Source: Novosphingobium sp. 9U
Lineage (GTDB): Bacteria > Pseudomonadota > Alphaproteobacteria > Sphingomonadales > Sphingomonadaceae
Length of the DNA stretch: 64,000 nt
Assembly (NCBI RefSeq): GCF_902506425.1
Contig: NZ_LR732469.1
Span: forward strand, 1,969,285 to 2,033,284
Reading direction: 5' to 3'
The position numbers and the translations under genes are program-made. A model generated the notes under the pieces. The model made no database searches and was not told the DNA's origin. It saw only the letters and a list, made by a program, of their open reading frames with translations. Below, piece by piece: positions 36,129-44,825 of the stretch (within the stretch, counting starts at the first letter, position 1; each line of letters begins with the position of its first letter).

Positions 36129-37487
36129 TCAGATGCGGAAGTTGGCCTCCAGACCCACCATCGTGATCGTCCTGGCCGGCCCGGTCTCGCGCAGATATGC
36201 GCCCGCATCGAACGCGGAGAGCGAAGTCGAGAGCTCCAGCTCGGGCAGTGCCTGCCAGCTGAGCGAGGCCTCCACTTCCTTTCCGATGAACCGCGACTGC
36301 GCGCCGCCCGGGCCGCGGATGAGGTTGCCGGGAATGTCGTAGATCCCGTCACCCTTGGTGTAGAGCCAGTAGGCCATGCCGGTCACGCCGAGCGAGAGGT
36401 TGTCGCGCAGCGCCAGAATGACGCTCGGGTGCAGGTTGATGATGTTGGTCGGCCCGATCGGGGAGAGTTCACCGAAGTACTTGCCCTTGGGGAACAGCGC
36501 GTTGAACGTGCCGAGCGTGTGGCCGCCCGCATGCCGGTCGCCGCTGATCACGTTGAAGCGCAGCGTCGCGCGTGGCTTCAGCGGGGCTTGCGGAAAGCTG
36601 CGCGAGACTTCGCTGCCGAGCGTCCAGGCTCGGATGTCCTGGTCGGCGAAGCGGCCGAACTGGAACACGCCCTCGACGTTCCAACGCCAGTCGCCCGCGG
36701 CGCTGTGGCTGCGCAGGCCCAGGCTGTGGCGTTCCTCGCGGCCCGTGATCCCGCCGAAGCTCGCGGCACGGTTGCGATAGCCAAGGTAGTAGACGTCGAG
36801 CGTCGGGCCGGCGGCGTAAGCGCCCCACAAAGCTTTGGTGGGGGAGGAGCGATCGTCGAACGTGCCCAGCCGCGCTTGCACCGGCTGCGCGTAGAACAGG
36901 CTGACCTTGGTCTTGCCCACCGCCACATCGCTGCGCACGCCGTCGAACGCCAGCGGCACATTGGGGCCATAGCGCGTGCCGACCAGCCGCTCGGTGCCGA
37001 GCGACAGCATTTGCCGCCCGCCGCGCACCGTCACCGGTCCTGCCGTTACTTCTACGAAGCCTTGCAGCAAGTCAGTGCGGGTCTGGTCGACCGGGCCGGC
37101 GGCGGGCGCGACGCCCACGGCATAGGCGGCGATCGGCTGCACGAAGGCGCGGACCGGGCCGGCGTGGAGGTCGACGTAGGGCGTCGCGCGTGTCCACAGA
37201 TAGGCGTCGGCCGGCGCGGCCGCCCCGCCCCACAGGTTGTTGCTGAAGCTCTCGACCCGCGCGCGCAGCTCGCCGCCGGTGCTCAGCCAGACCTGGCCAT
37301 CGCTTGTGAGCGGGACGTACTTGAGGTGCTCGGTCCAGTGGCCATTGCGGTTGGCAGGATCGGCGAGTGCGCTCCAGTCTTCGTCGTAGCGGGTGTTGGT
37401 CAGCGTCGGCGGCTGCCACGCCTCGCACGACTGCGCGAGAGCCGGGGCGCTCGCCAGCAGGGCGGGAAGCAGCAGCAGCTTACGCAT
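36129..37487 (-). CDS. Alginate-export-type outer membrane porin
   Basis: A 452-residue outer-membrane beta-barrel with signal peptide (MRKLLLLPALLASAPALAQS, cleavage after Ala-Gln near 19) and the alginate_exp pattern: STGGELRARVESFSNN, RTDLLQGFVEV, RGGRQMLSLGTERLVGTR, GYRNRAASF, and a C-terminal strand ending in LEANFRI with a terminal aromatic-hydrophobic register. Such proteins in sphingomonads are commonly uptake porins for aromatic or other small molecules rather than true AlgE. It overlaps doxX by eight bases, so both belong to one transcript. Confidence 0.85.
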   Translation of the reverse strand: MRKLLLLPALLASAPALAQSCEAWQPPTLTNTRYDEDWSALADPANRNGHWTEHLKYVPLTSDGQVWLSTGGELRARVESFSNNLWGGAAAPADAYLWTRATPYVDLHAGPVRAFVQPIAAYAVGVAPAAGPVDQTRTDLLQGFVEVTAGPVTVRGGRQMLSLGTERLVGTRYGPNVPLAFDGVRSDVAVGKTKVSLFYAQPVQARLGTFDDRSSPTKALWGAYAAGPTLDVYYLGYRNRAASFGGITGREERHSLGLRSHSAAGDWRWNVEGVFQFGRFADQDIRAWTLGSEVSRSFPQAPLKPRATLRFNVISGDRHAGGHTLGTFNALFPKGKYFGELSPIGPTNIINLHPSVILALRDNLSLGVTGMAYWLYTKGDGIYDIPGNLIRGPGGAQSRFIGKEVEASLSWQALPELELSTSLSAFDAGAYLRETGPARTITMVGLEANFRI

Positions 37488-37896
37488 GGCGCTCTCGAAT
37501 GTGCGAGATCGTCGCCACCAGCACGAAACCACCGACGAGGCCCAAGTGCTCAAAAAAGGCGTTGGTGGCCATGAAGCGCTCCGGGCCGTGCATCGTCCAG
37601 AAGGCATTGGCGAGGAGGGCCGCAAGCAAGGTGAACACGCCGAGCATCCCTGCGCCCAGCCACGCGAGCCGGTTGGCGAGGATCAGCGCGGGGCCGATCA
37701 GCTCGACGGCGATGGTCAGCGCGGCGAAGAGCGCAGCGGGCTGGAGGCCGAAGTGGGCCTGCTCGGCGACGGCGCCCTGCCAGTCGGTGAGCTTGACCAC
37801 ACCGCCAAGGATGTAGGGGCCGGTGAGGGCGAGGCGGGCGACGAACCAGGTGGCCGGGTGGTCGAGGATGGCGGCGATGGGGCGGGGTGTGGTCAT
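37480..37896 (-). CDS. DoxX family membrane protein
   Basis: A 138-residue protein with four membrane helices: WFVARLALTGPYILGGVVKL, the DoxX hallmark, then ALFAALTIAVELIGPALIL, WLGAGMLGVFTLLAALLAN and FFEHLGLVGGFVLVATI. Related proteins associate with thiosulfate:quinone reduction or with a membrane oxidoreductase complex (DoxX-SodA-SseA). ATG 37896 is chosen because nine upstream in-frame codons add a non-family head. Its end overlaps the porin gene, implying translational coupling. Confidence 0.85.
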   Translation of the reverse strand: MTTPRPIAAILDHPATWFVARLALTGPYILGGVVKLTDWQGAVAEQAHFGLQPAALFAALTIAVELIGPALILANRLAWLGAGMLGVFTLLAALLANAFWTMHGPERFMATNAFFEHLGLVGGFVLVATISHIRERHA

Positions 37897-37937
37897 GCTT
37901 GGATACTTTCCAAAGATGTGCACTCACCCCTTCTATT

Positions 37938-38024
37938 GTCATCCCCGCGAAGGCGGGGATCCATCTCCTGAGGTCGCGTAAAAGGAGCCACCTGGAGATG
38001 GGTTCCCGCCTCCGCGGGAATGAC
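37938..38024. repeat. Inverted repeat element (family F)
   Basis: Arms 37938-37968 and 37994-38024 of 31 bases match at about 27 positions, and each contains an inner palindrome (CCCCGCGAAGGCGGGG and TTCCCGCCTCCGCGGGAA). It fills the gap between the amidohydrolase and doxX genes and is the element whose translation (VIPAKAGIH, LRGND) is a frequent artefact in bacterial annotations. Confidence 0.9.
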
Positions 38025-38053
38025 GAAGTTGGGGTGGGCTCGTGGGAGTTGGC

Positions 38054-39986
38054 TCAAACCGCCCAGCAGCCGCAGCCGAGCGCGCCCCAGAAGCTCTGGA
38101 CATCCGCCGCGGGAACGCTGGCACCCAGCGCCGCCGCATGGTCATGCCCATGCACGCCGCACGAGGAGACACAGCCGCACGCCCGAAGCCAGCTTCTGCG
38201 CATCCTCCGGCCGCCGATAGTGCCCGCCGAACGTCGCCACCGGTGACCAGTCCGGCATGGCCTTGGGCGCCTCGGGCGCGAGTGGGCCGAAGTCGCCCTC
38301 GCCATAAACGACCTTGCCGCCCAGCACTGTCAGCACTGAACGCAAGTGCGCGATCTCGCTTTCGGGCACCGAGAAGTAATCGTCCGACAGCACGGCCAGG
38401 TCGGCCAGCTGCCCAGCCTTGATCTGGCCCTTCTTGCCCACCTCGTTGGAGAACCAGGTGTTCCGCTCGGTCCACAGCCGCAGCGCGGTCTCACGGTCGA
38501 GCCGGTTGCGCGCCGGGTAGAGCGTCAGCCCGCCAACGGTCTTGGAGGTGACCAGCCAGGAGAGCGAGACCCAAGGGTTGTAGCTCGCCACGCGCGTCGC
38601 GTCGGTGCCGGCGCCGACCGGCACGCCGGCCGCCATCATCCGCTTGATCGGCGGCGTCGCCTCGGCCGCCTTGGCGCCGTAGCGCTCGACGAAGTACTCG
38701 CCCTGGAAGGCCATGCGGTGCTGCACGGCGATGCCGCCGCCGAGCGCAGCGATGCGGTCGATGTTGCGCTCGCTGATGGTCTCGGCATGGTCGAAGAACC
38801 AGTTGAGGCCGGCAAGCGGGATGTCGCGGTTGACCTTCTCGAACACGTCGAGCGCGCGGCCGATCGTCTGGTCGTACGTCGCGTGGAGGCGCCAGGGCCA
38901 ACCGCGTTCGGCGAGCAGGCGGATGACCGGCTCCAAGTCGCCCTCCATCTCGGGCGGCATGTCGGGGCGCGCGACGCGGAAGTCCTCGAAGTCGGCGGCG
39001 GAGTAGACCAGCATCTCGCCCGCGCCGTTGTGGCGGTAGGTGTCGCCATCGCCCGGCTTGATCTGGGTGGACCAGCTGGCGAAGTCCTGCAGCTCTTCCT
39101 TGGGCTTCTGGGTGAACAGGTTGTAGGCGATGCGCAGCGTCAGCTCGCCGTCCTTGTGGAGCTTGTCGATCACCTCGTAATCGTCGGGATAGTTCTGCGA
39201 GCCGCCGCCCGCGTCGATCACGCTGGTGACGCCAAGCGAGTTCAGCTCGCGCATGAAGTGCTTGGTCGAGTTCAGCTGATACTCGGGCGGCAGCTTGGGC
39301 CCCTTGGCCAGCGTGGAATAGAGGATCGTCGCATTGGGCTGGGCGAGCAGTAGCCCGGTGGGGTTGCCGGCGGCATCGCGCACGATCTCGCCGCCGGGAG
39401 GGTTGGGCGTGTCCTTGGTGTAGCCCACCGCGCGCAGCGCTGCGGCATTGAGCAGCGCGCGGTCGTAGAGATGGAGGATGAACACCGGCGTTTCGGGCGC
39501 GGCGGCATTGATCTCGTCGATGGTGGGCAGGCGCTTCTCGGCGAACTGGTGCTCGGTGAAGCCGCCGACCACGCGCACCCACTGCGGCGGCGGGGTGTTC
39601 TCGGCCTGCCGCTTCAGCATCGCCATCGCCTCGGAGAGCGAGGGCACGCCTTCCCAGCGCAGCTCCATGTTGTAGTTCAGGCCGCCGCGGATGACGTGGA
39701 TGTGGCTGTCGATCAGGCCAGGGATCAGGCGGCGACCCTTGGCGTCGATCACCTTGGCGTTCGGCGCAGCGACGGCGCGGACCTCCTGCTCGGAGCCGAC
39801 TGCCAGGAACTTGCCGCCGCGGATCGCCACGGCCTCGGCCTTGGGGTTTTCGCGGTCGAGCGTAGTCACCTTGGCGTTGATCAGGATCAGGTCGGGCGAA
39901 GCGGTCATGGCGGAGATCTCCGTGGAAGCGAGGAAAGCGGTGCCGGCGGCTCCGGCAAGGGCCTGACGGCGAGTGAGACGGGACAT
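38054..39986 (-). pseudogene. Tat-exported amidohydrolase (YtcJ type), 3' frameshift
   Basis: From ATG 39986 a twin-arginine signal (SRLTRRQALAGAAG) leads an amidohydrolase-3 domain with LIPGLIDSHIHVIRGG (two metal His), LHATYDQTIGRAL, FDHAETIS and GAGTDATRVASYNPW. The frame ends at 38142 with an unrelated GVRLCLLVRRAWA. In the next frame, from the same point, a family-like Cys/His-rich tail runs to a stop at 38054 (ACGCVSSC, VHGHDHAAALG, VQSFWGALGCGCWAV). One surplus base in the CCC at 38182-38184 accounts for the break; repaired length 643. The catalytic domain is complete either way, so the product may work. Substrate unknown. Confidence 0.75.
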
Positions 39987-40025
39987 GCTCGGTCTCCTGT
40001 CGTGAAGGCAGGGCGCAGTGCGACT

Positions 40026-40220
40026 TCAGTCCTGTGCCGGAGCGCTGATCTGCGCGCGCTCCAGCAGCGACTTGGCGACGGGGAGAGCCTGCTCGCCGAG
40101 CAGGATCCCCATCAGCCCAACCAGCGCAATCACGGGCGGGGCGGGAGAACGTACGCCGAGCAGGTGGTAGACCACGCCGACCAGCAGGCCCGCACCCAGC
40201 GAGATGAGATACGGCTTCAT
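40026..40220 (-). CDS. XapX domain protein (DUF1427)
   Basis: A 64-residue membrane protein with two helices (YLISLGAGLLVGVVYHLLGV and PPVIALVGLMGILLGEQAL), the whole of the XapX/DUF1427 domain including the VRSPAPPVIALVGLLG-like core. The family is named from the xanthosine permease region but its function is unknown. It sits 39 bases upstream of the amidohydrolase gene and 24 bases after the alpha/beta hydrolase, a neighbourhood I recall as recurrent for YtcJ amidohydrolases. Confidence 0.88.
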   Translation of the reverse strand: MKPYLISLGAGLLVGVVYHLLGVRSPAPPVIALVGLMGILLGEQALPVAKSLLERAQISAPAQD

Positions 40221-40244
40221 TGCGTGCGTCCTCCCTCTCTCGCC

Positions 40245-41081
40245 TCAGCCTTGGATGAAGGCGAGGATGTCGGCGTTCAGCACATCGGCGTTGGTGGTCA
40301 GCATGCCGTGCGGGTAGCCCTCGTAAGTCTTGAGCGTTGCATTGGGCAGGATCTCCGCCGAGAGCACGCCGGCGTTCTTGTACGGCACGATCTGGTCGTC
40401 ATCGCCGTGGAGCACCAACGTAGGGACATCGATCGCCTTCAAATCGTCGGTCTGGTCGGTCTCGGAGAAGGCCTTGATGCCGGCATAGTGGGCCAGCGCG
40501 CTGCCCATCATGCCCTGGCGCCACCAGTTGTCGACCACCGCCGGCTTCACGTCGGCACCGTCGCGGTTGAAGCCGTAGAACGGACCCGCAGCGAGATCGC
40601 GGAAGAACTGCGCGCGGTTGGCGGCAAGCGCATCGCGCAAGCCGTTGAACACGTCGATGGGCAGGCCGCCGGGATAGCGCTCAGTCTTGACCATAATCGG
40701 CGGCACCGCGCTCACCAGCACCGCCTTGGCGACGCGTCCCTGCGGGATGCCATGGCGAGCGACATAGGCCGCGACTTCGCCGCCGCCGGTCGAGTGGCCG
40801 ATGTGGACGGCGTTGCGCAAGTCGAGGTGCTCGGCGACCGCGGCGGCGTCGGCGGCGTAGTGCGCCATGTCGTGGCCGAAATCGACTTGGGCGGAGCGGC
40901 CGTGACCGCGGCGATCATGGGCGACGACGCGGAAGCCCTTGGACAGGAAGAACAGCATCTGCGCGTCCCAGTCGTCCGACGAGAGCGGCCAACCGTGGTG
41001 GAACATGATCGGTTGCGCGTCCTTGCTGCCCCAGTCCTTGTAGAAGATCTCGACGCCGTCGGTGGTGGTGATGGTGCTCAT
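40245..41081 (-). CDS. Alpha/beta hydrolase (cofactor-free haloperoxidase type)
   Basis: A 278-residue alpha/beta hydrolase close to non-haem chloroperoxidases and arylesterases. Catalytic triad: Ser in GHSTGGGE (nucleophile elbow; GxSxG form GHSTG), Asp in LVLHGDDDQIVP, His in YPHGMLTT. The oxyanion motif is MFHHGWPLSSDDW. ATG 41081 has AAAGGA eight to nine bases upstream, and no signal peptide is present, so it is cytoplasmic. It lies between the isochorismatase-like gene and XapX on one strand, probably the same operon. Confidence 0.9.
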   Translation of the reverse strand: MSTITTTDGVEIFYKDWGSKDAQPIMFHHGWPLSSDDWDAQMLFFLSKGFRVVAHDRRGHGRSAQVDFGHDMAHYAADAAAVAEHLDLRNAVHIGHSTGGGEVAAYVARHGIPQGRVAKAVLVSAVPPIMVKTERYPGGLPIDVFNGLRDALAANRAQFFRDLAAGPFYGFNRDGADVKPAVVDNWWRQGMMGSALAHYAGIKAFSETDQTDDLKAIDVPTLVLHGDDDQIVPYKNAGVLSAEILPNATLKTYEGYPHGMLTTNADVLNADILAFIQG

Positions 41082-41175
41082 GATGGTGTCCTTTGTGGGG
41101 GTTACCGTCGCCGCCCGCGCTTGCGCCCGGAGCGGCGAGGTTCTTTGTAGGTGATTTTGGTGGCGGGCCGAAGTC

Positions 41176-41834
41176 TCAGTGACCGCCCTCGGAGGCGCCG
41201 AACATCTGCTTGGCGTAAGTGATGCCCAGGCCATAACCGCCGCCGACCTTGCGGGCGATACCGGTGGTCATGTCGTAGGTCTCGGTGCGGGCCCAGTCGC
41301 GCTGCAGTTCGAGCAGGTATTGGAGCGAGGTCATCGGGCGGGCGCCGGCCTGGATCATCCGCTCGACTGCACGCTCGTGCGCCTCGGTGGAGATGTCGCC
41401 GCTGGCATCGGTGATAACGTAAGCCTCGAAGCCCTGCTCGATCGCCGAGAGCACCGGGCCGACGATGCAGACGCTGGTCCACAGGCCGGCGAACACCAGG
41501 CGCTCCTGGCCGATGCGATTCACTTCCTCGATCACCCCGACATCCTCCCAGGTGTTCATGCTGGTGCGGTCGAGCATGGCCTGGCCGCCGAATGCGTCGA
41601 CGATCTCGTCGAACATGGGCCGGAGAAGCTCTTCTCGGCAACGGTGGTGAGGATGGTCGGCACCTTGAACCCGGCGGCCGCTTGGCTGACCAGCGCGGCA
41701 TTGTTGCGCAGCAGCTCGGGCGCGATCGACTTGGTGGCGAAGGCCATCTGCGACTGGAAGTCGATAAGGACGAGCGCGTGGTTGGTGGGTGAGAGCAGCG
41801 ATTTGCCGGGGGTCGGGGTGGCGGTGATCGACAT
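41176..41834 (-). pseudogene. Isochorismatase-like hydrolase (YcaC type), frameshifted
   Basis: ATG 41834, with GAGGAA upstream, starts MSITATPTPGKS and the cysteine-hydrolase core ALVLIDFQSQMAFATKSI, AAGFKVPTILTTVAEKSFSGP, after which the frame drifts into a Ser/Thr-rich nonsense tail. The following frame continues the family sequence: FDEIVDAFGGQAMLDRTSMN, ERLVFAGLWTSVCIVGPVL with the catalytic Cys, and a C-terminal YGLGITYAKQMFG. Loss of one G from 41617-41619 explains it; repaired length 219, normal for YcaC-like enzymes. Nuclease or isochorismatase activity is not implied; substrates of this subgroup are unknown. Confidence 0.78.
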
Positions 41835-42064
41835 GGTGGGGTTCCTCTTTTCGAATGTGGCGCCGCGAGATCGTCTCGGGCTGAAAAGAGGTTTATGCCG
41901 GACCCGCTTACCTAAACAGCGCGATAAGTTGGTCGAGTTCGTTCAGAATTTTAGGCAAGATGATGGAAGTCGTGGAAGATCAGCCGCATAGCTGAACGGT
42001 CCCGAACGAAGCCGAGAGAACCCGATAACTGTTAGACTTCTGCAACGCCGTGATCGGCGTCAGA

Positions 42065-42790
42065 TCACTTGCGTCGGTAGCGGAAGTACCAGACTTCGTG
42101 ACCAAGCTTGCGTGCCTTGGCTTCGTAGCGCGTCTCGGGCCAGCCGCCGGGGCGCTTGAGGAAGTCCTGCGGCCCCTCGCAGAGCCACTCGAAATCGCCG
42201 GTGTGGCGCTGCATCACCATGAGCGCGTGGCGCAAGTAGATGGGGTGGTCGGTGCCGAAGCGGAACTCGCCGCCGGGCTTCAGCTTGGCGGCGATCATGC
42301 GCACCGGCCCATCGTTCATCATCCGCCGCTTGGCGTGGCGCGCCTTGGGCCAGGGATCGGGATGCAGCAGGTAGACGAACGAAAGCGCGCCATCGGGTAC
42401 GCGGGCCAGCACTTCCAGTGCGTCACCATGGTGGATGCGCACGTTGCCGAGCGGAGCACCCGCGCCACCATGCGTCGGAGACTCGCCGTCGACATGCATC
42501 AGTGCCTGGGCGACGCCGTTGATGAACGGCTCGCAGCCAATGAAGCCGTGGTCGGGCAGCATGTCGGCACGACCTGCCATGTGCTCGCCGCCACCAAAGC
42601 CGATCTCGAAATGGAGCGGCCGCGCTGAGCCGAACAGGCGCTCGGCCGTCACCGGTCCCTCGGCGGGCACCGCAATGCGTGGCAGCAGCGTGTCGATCAG
42701 GCCTTGCTGGCCCGCGCGCAAGGCCTTGCCCTTCGCGCGGCCGTAAAGGCGGTTGAGCGTGGTCGGATCGCCGGGCTTGTTCGCGGTCAT
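42065..42790 (-). CDS. trmB: tRNA (guanine-46-N7)-methyltransferase
   Basis: About 241 residues, class I methyltransferase that makes m7G46 in the tRNA variable loop. Signatures: PLHFEIGFGGGEHM for SAM binding, FIGCEPFINGVAQAL, LHPDPWPKARHAKRRM (the TrmB PDPWPKxRHxKRR motif) and the C-terminal TRYEAKARKLGHEVWYFRYR. ATG 42790 is favoured; a TTG at 42856 would add 22 residues without family support. Confidence 0.93.
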   Translation of the reverse strand: MTANKPGDPTTLNRLYGRAKGKALRAGQQGLIDTLLPRIAVPAEGPVTAERLFGSARPLHFEIGFGGGEHMAGRADMLPDHGFIGCEPFINGVAQALMHVDGESPTHGGAGAPLGNVRIHHGDALEVLARVPDGALSFVYLLHPDPWPKARHAKRRMMNDGPVRMIAAKLKPGGEFRFGTDHPIYLRHALMVMQRHTGDFEWLCEGPQDFLKRPGGWPETRYEAKARKLGHEVWYFRYRRK

Positions 42791-42896
42791 CGGGTGTTCA
42801 AGGGCATATTCACGTGCATGGCGGCGCGCGATGGCAGGTGAGGGATTGAGGGTCAATGCCTCCTGGATCCTCCCTTTGCACCGAGGATCTCAAGTC

Positions 42897-43679
42897 TTAG
42901 TGATGGCAGGCCATCGCCTCCACCACGTCTTCCAGCCGCGCCGGATCGCCGAGCGCGAGGACGTGCCCGTCCGAGCCCTGGTGCAGCGGCTCGCCGTTCC
43001 AGTCACACATGGTGCCGCCGGCGCCCTCGACCACCGGCACCAGCGCCGCCCAGTCGTGCAGCTTGAGCCCCGCCTCGCAGATCAGGTCCAGGTGGCCGCT
43101 GGCGAGCAGGCCATAGTTGTAGCAGTCGCCGCCCATCATCATGCGCTTGTGATCGGTCTTGGCGGCCAGTGCCATGAAGTGCTCGCCCTCATGGTCGTCA
43201 AAGTATTGCGGCCCGGTCGTCGCCAGCGTGGCCTGGTCGAGCGAGGGGCAGCCACGCGTGCGCACTTCGCTGCCGTTGAAGGTGGTCGCGCGGCCGCTGG
43301 CGCCGATCCAGCGCTCGCCCAGGATCGGCTGGTCGATCACGCCCAGCACCGGCCAACCGTCGACCAGCAGCGCGATCAAGGTGCCGAAGATCGGTCGCCC
43401 TGCCAAGAACGACACGGTGCCGTCGATCGGATCGAGCACCCAGGTCCGGTTGTTACCGCCTGCCTCCTCACCAAATTCCTCGCCGATGATCCCGTCCCGC
43501 GGGACCTCGGCCTTGAGGATGCGGCGTATGGCTTCCTCGGCGGCACGATCGGCGATCGTGACCGGCGAAGCATCGAGCTTGCGCTCCGATTGAAGGCCTG
43601 TGCGGAAGTGCGGGCGGATCGCGGCTCCGGCAGCATCGGCGAGGCGCACCGCGACGGCGATTTCGGCATCAAGGTTCAT
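42897..43679 (-). CDS. hisN: Histidinol-phosphatase, inositol monophosphatase family
   Basis: A 260-residue Mg-dependent phosphatase of the IMPase fold. Metal and catalytic motifs: GIIGEEFGEE (Glu ligand), WVLDPIDGTVSFLAG (the DPIDGT motif) and LKLHDWAALVPVVEGAGG (third Asp). In alphaproteobacteria this subgroup (HisN) dephosphorylates histidinol phosphate; inositol-1-phosphate phosphatase is the alternative. The frame is open upstream but the family start is MNLDAEIAVAVRLAD at 43679. It is 107 bases upstream of trmB on the same strand and divergent from an AraC regulator. Confidence 0.87.
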   Translation of the reverse strand: MNLDAEIAVAVRLADAAGAAIRPHFRTGLQSERKLDASPVTIADRAAEEAIRRILKAEVPRDGIIGEEFGEEAGGNNRTWVLDPIDGTVSFLAGRPIFGTLIALLVDGWPVLGVIDQPILGERWIGASGRATTFNGSEVRTRGCPSLDQATLATTGPQYFDDHEGEHFMALAAKTDHKRMMMGGDCYNYGLLASGHLDLICEAGLKLHDWAALVPVVEGAGGTMCDWNGEPLHQGSDGHVLALGDPARLEDVVEAMACHH

Positions 43680-43870
43680 GGCGCATGCTCTGCCACCTGC
43701 ACGCTGTGCTCGCAAGTAAGCCGGCGCTCTTGCAGGTTTGCTCGCACAGACAAGATGGGTTCCCCAAAAGTTGCATCGCTTTTCGCGACAATGTGAAGCG
43801 GAAACAATTGTATGTCTCGGCCGATACGCTTTAATCATTATGCCGGGCATCAACGTAACTTGAGGGGACC

Positions 43871-44809
43871 ATGACCCGTTCTTCGCGGCCGGCCGTCGAT
43901 CCCCGAATCGTGCCTGCATTCGGCGTGACCCGGGATGGTCAGCCCTTGTCCTACAACCGCGCCCCTGCGCCCGACTTGTCGGGGTGGATCGCGCGGCTCT
44001 CGGTCGCCAAGCTGCAGATGCTGCCGGGCCACACGCTTTCGTGCGGCCTGTTTGCCGACACGGCAGGCATCCGCATCCAGCTGGCCGGCGCGTTCGAAGT
44101 CGGGACGCGCGACGGCGTGCAGGATCACACGCGCGGCGCCTTATTCTGCGGCCCTCAGTCTCGGCTGATGCCCGTACGTGTGCGCGGCGACTTCACCTCG
44201 ATCGGCATTTCGCTGCGCCCCAGTGCCTGCAATGCGCTGATGGGGCCGGTATTGCCCGAATACGTCGACCGCGTGGTCCCCACACGCCGCTGGTCGCCCG
44301 AGTACCTGCTTTCACTGCTCGACCCGGCGGGCTCGCCCGAGGACTGGCTCAGCGCGCTCGAAGACGTGGTCCGCCAGGAGATCGCCCAGCACAAGGGCAC
44401 GGGGCCCGATCCTATCACCGCTCGGTTCGAGGAGATCGCCTTCGCGGATCCAGTCATGTCCATTGCCCAGGCCGCGCGCGAAATCGACGTCGACCGTCGG
44501 CGGCTAGAGCGCCTTGTTGTGCGCGATTTCGGCATGCCGCCCAAGCAAGTGCTCAAGCGCGCCCGTGCGCTCGACATGGCCAGTCACTTGCGCGGCGTTG
44601 CCGATGGCGACGAGGGCGAGGCGCTAGCGCTGCGGTACTACGACGAGAGCCATCTCATCCGCGAATTCGTCGAGCTGTTCGGCATGTCGCCGCGCCAGTT
44701 CACCGCGCAGCCGCTGCCCCTGCTGACGCTGACGCTGGAGGCTCGCCAGGCGCGCCGGCTCGAGATGATGAAGCGGCTGATCCCCGGCGACAGGCGCCCT
44801 TGGGAATAG
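43871..44809 (+). CDS. AraC family transcriptional regulator
   Basis: A 312-residue regulator with an N-terminal ligand/dimer domain (about 1-200) and an AraC-type C-terminal double helix-turn-helix: SIAQAAREIDVDRRRLERLVVRDFG, then PPKQVLKRARALD and YYDESHLIREFVELFGMSPRQF, the second HTH. The N-terminal part is of the AraC-binding-like, poorly conserved type. ATG 43871 has GAGGGG five bases upstream. It is divergent from hisN and convergent with prs; its target is not obvious. Confidence 0.88.
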   Translation: MTRSSRPAVDPRIVPAFGVTRDGQPLSYNRAPAPDLSGWIARLSVAKLQMLPGHTLSCGLFADTAGIRIQLAGAFEVGTRDGVQDHTRGALFCGPQSRLMPVRVRGDFTSIGISLRPSACNALMGPVLPEYVDRVVPTRRWSPEYLLSLLDPAGSPEDWLSALEDVVRQEIAQHKGTGPDPITARFEEIAFADPVMSIAQAAREIDVDRRRLERLVVRDFGMPPKQVLKRARALDMASHLRGVADGDEGEALALRYYDESHLIREFVELFGMSPRQFTAQPLPLLTLTLEARQARRLEMMKRLIPGDRRPWE

Positions 44810-44825
44810 GGGCAGCGCCGCCGGA

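Noticed and set aside
33728..41950. A shared TTCGTTC word upstream of LysR/pirin (33735), DUF1275 (36107) and the isochorismatase-like gene (41938), as a possible LysR operator
   Set aside because: A 7-base word is expected several times by chance in 64 kb on two strands, and the flanks do not align. A motif search across relatives would be needed.
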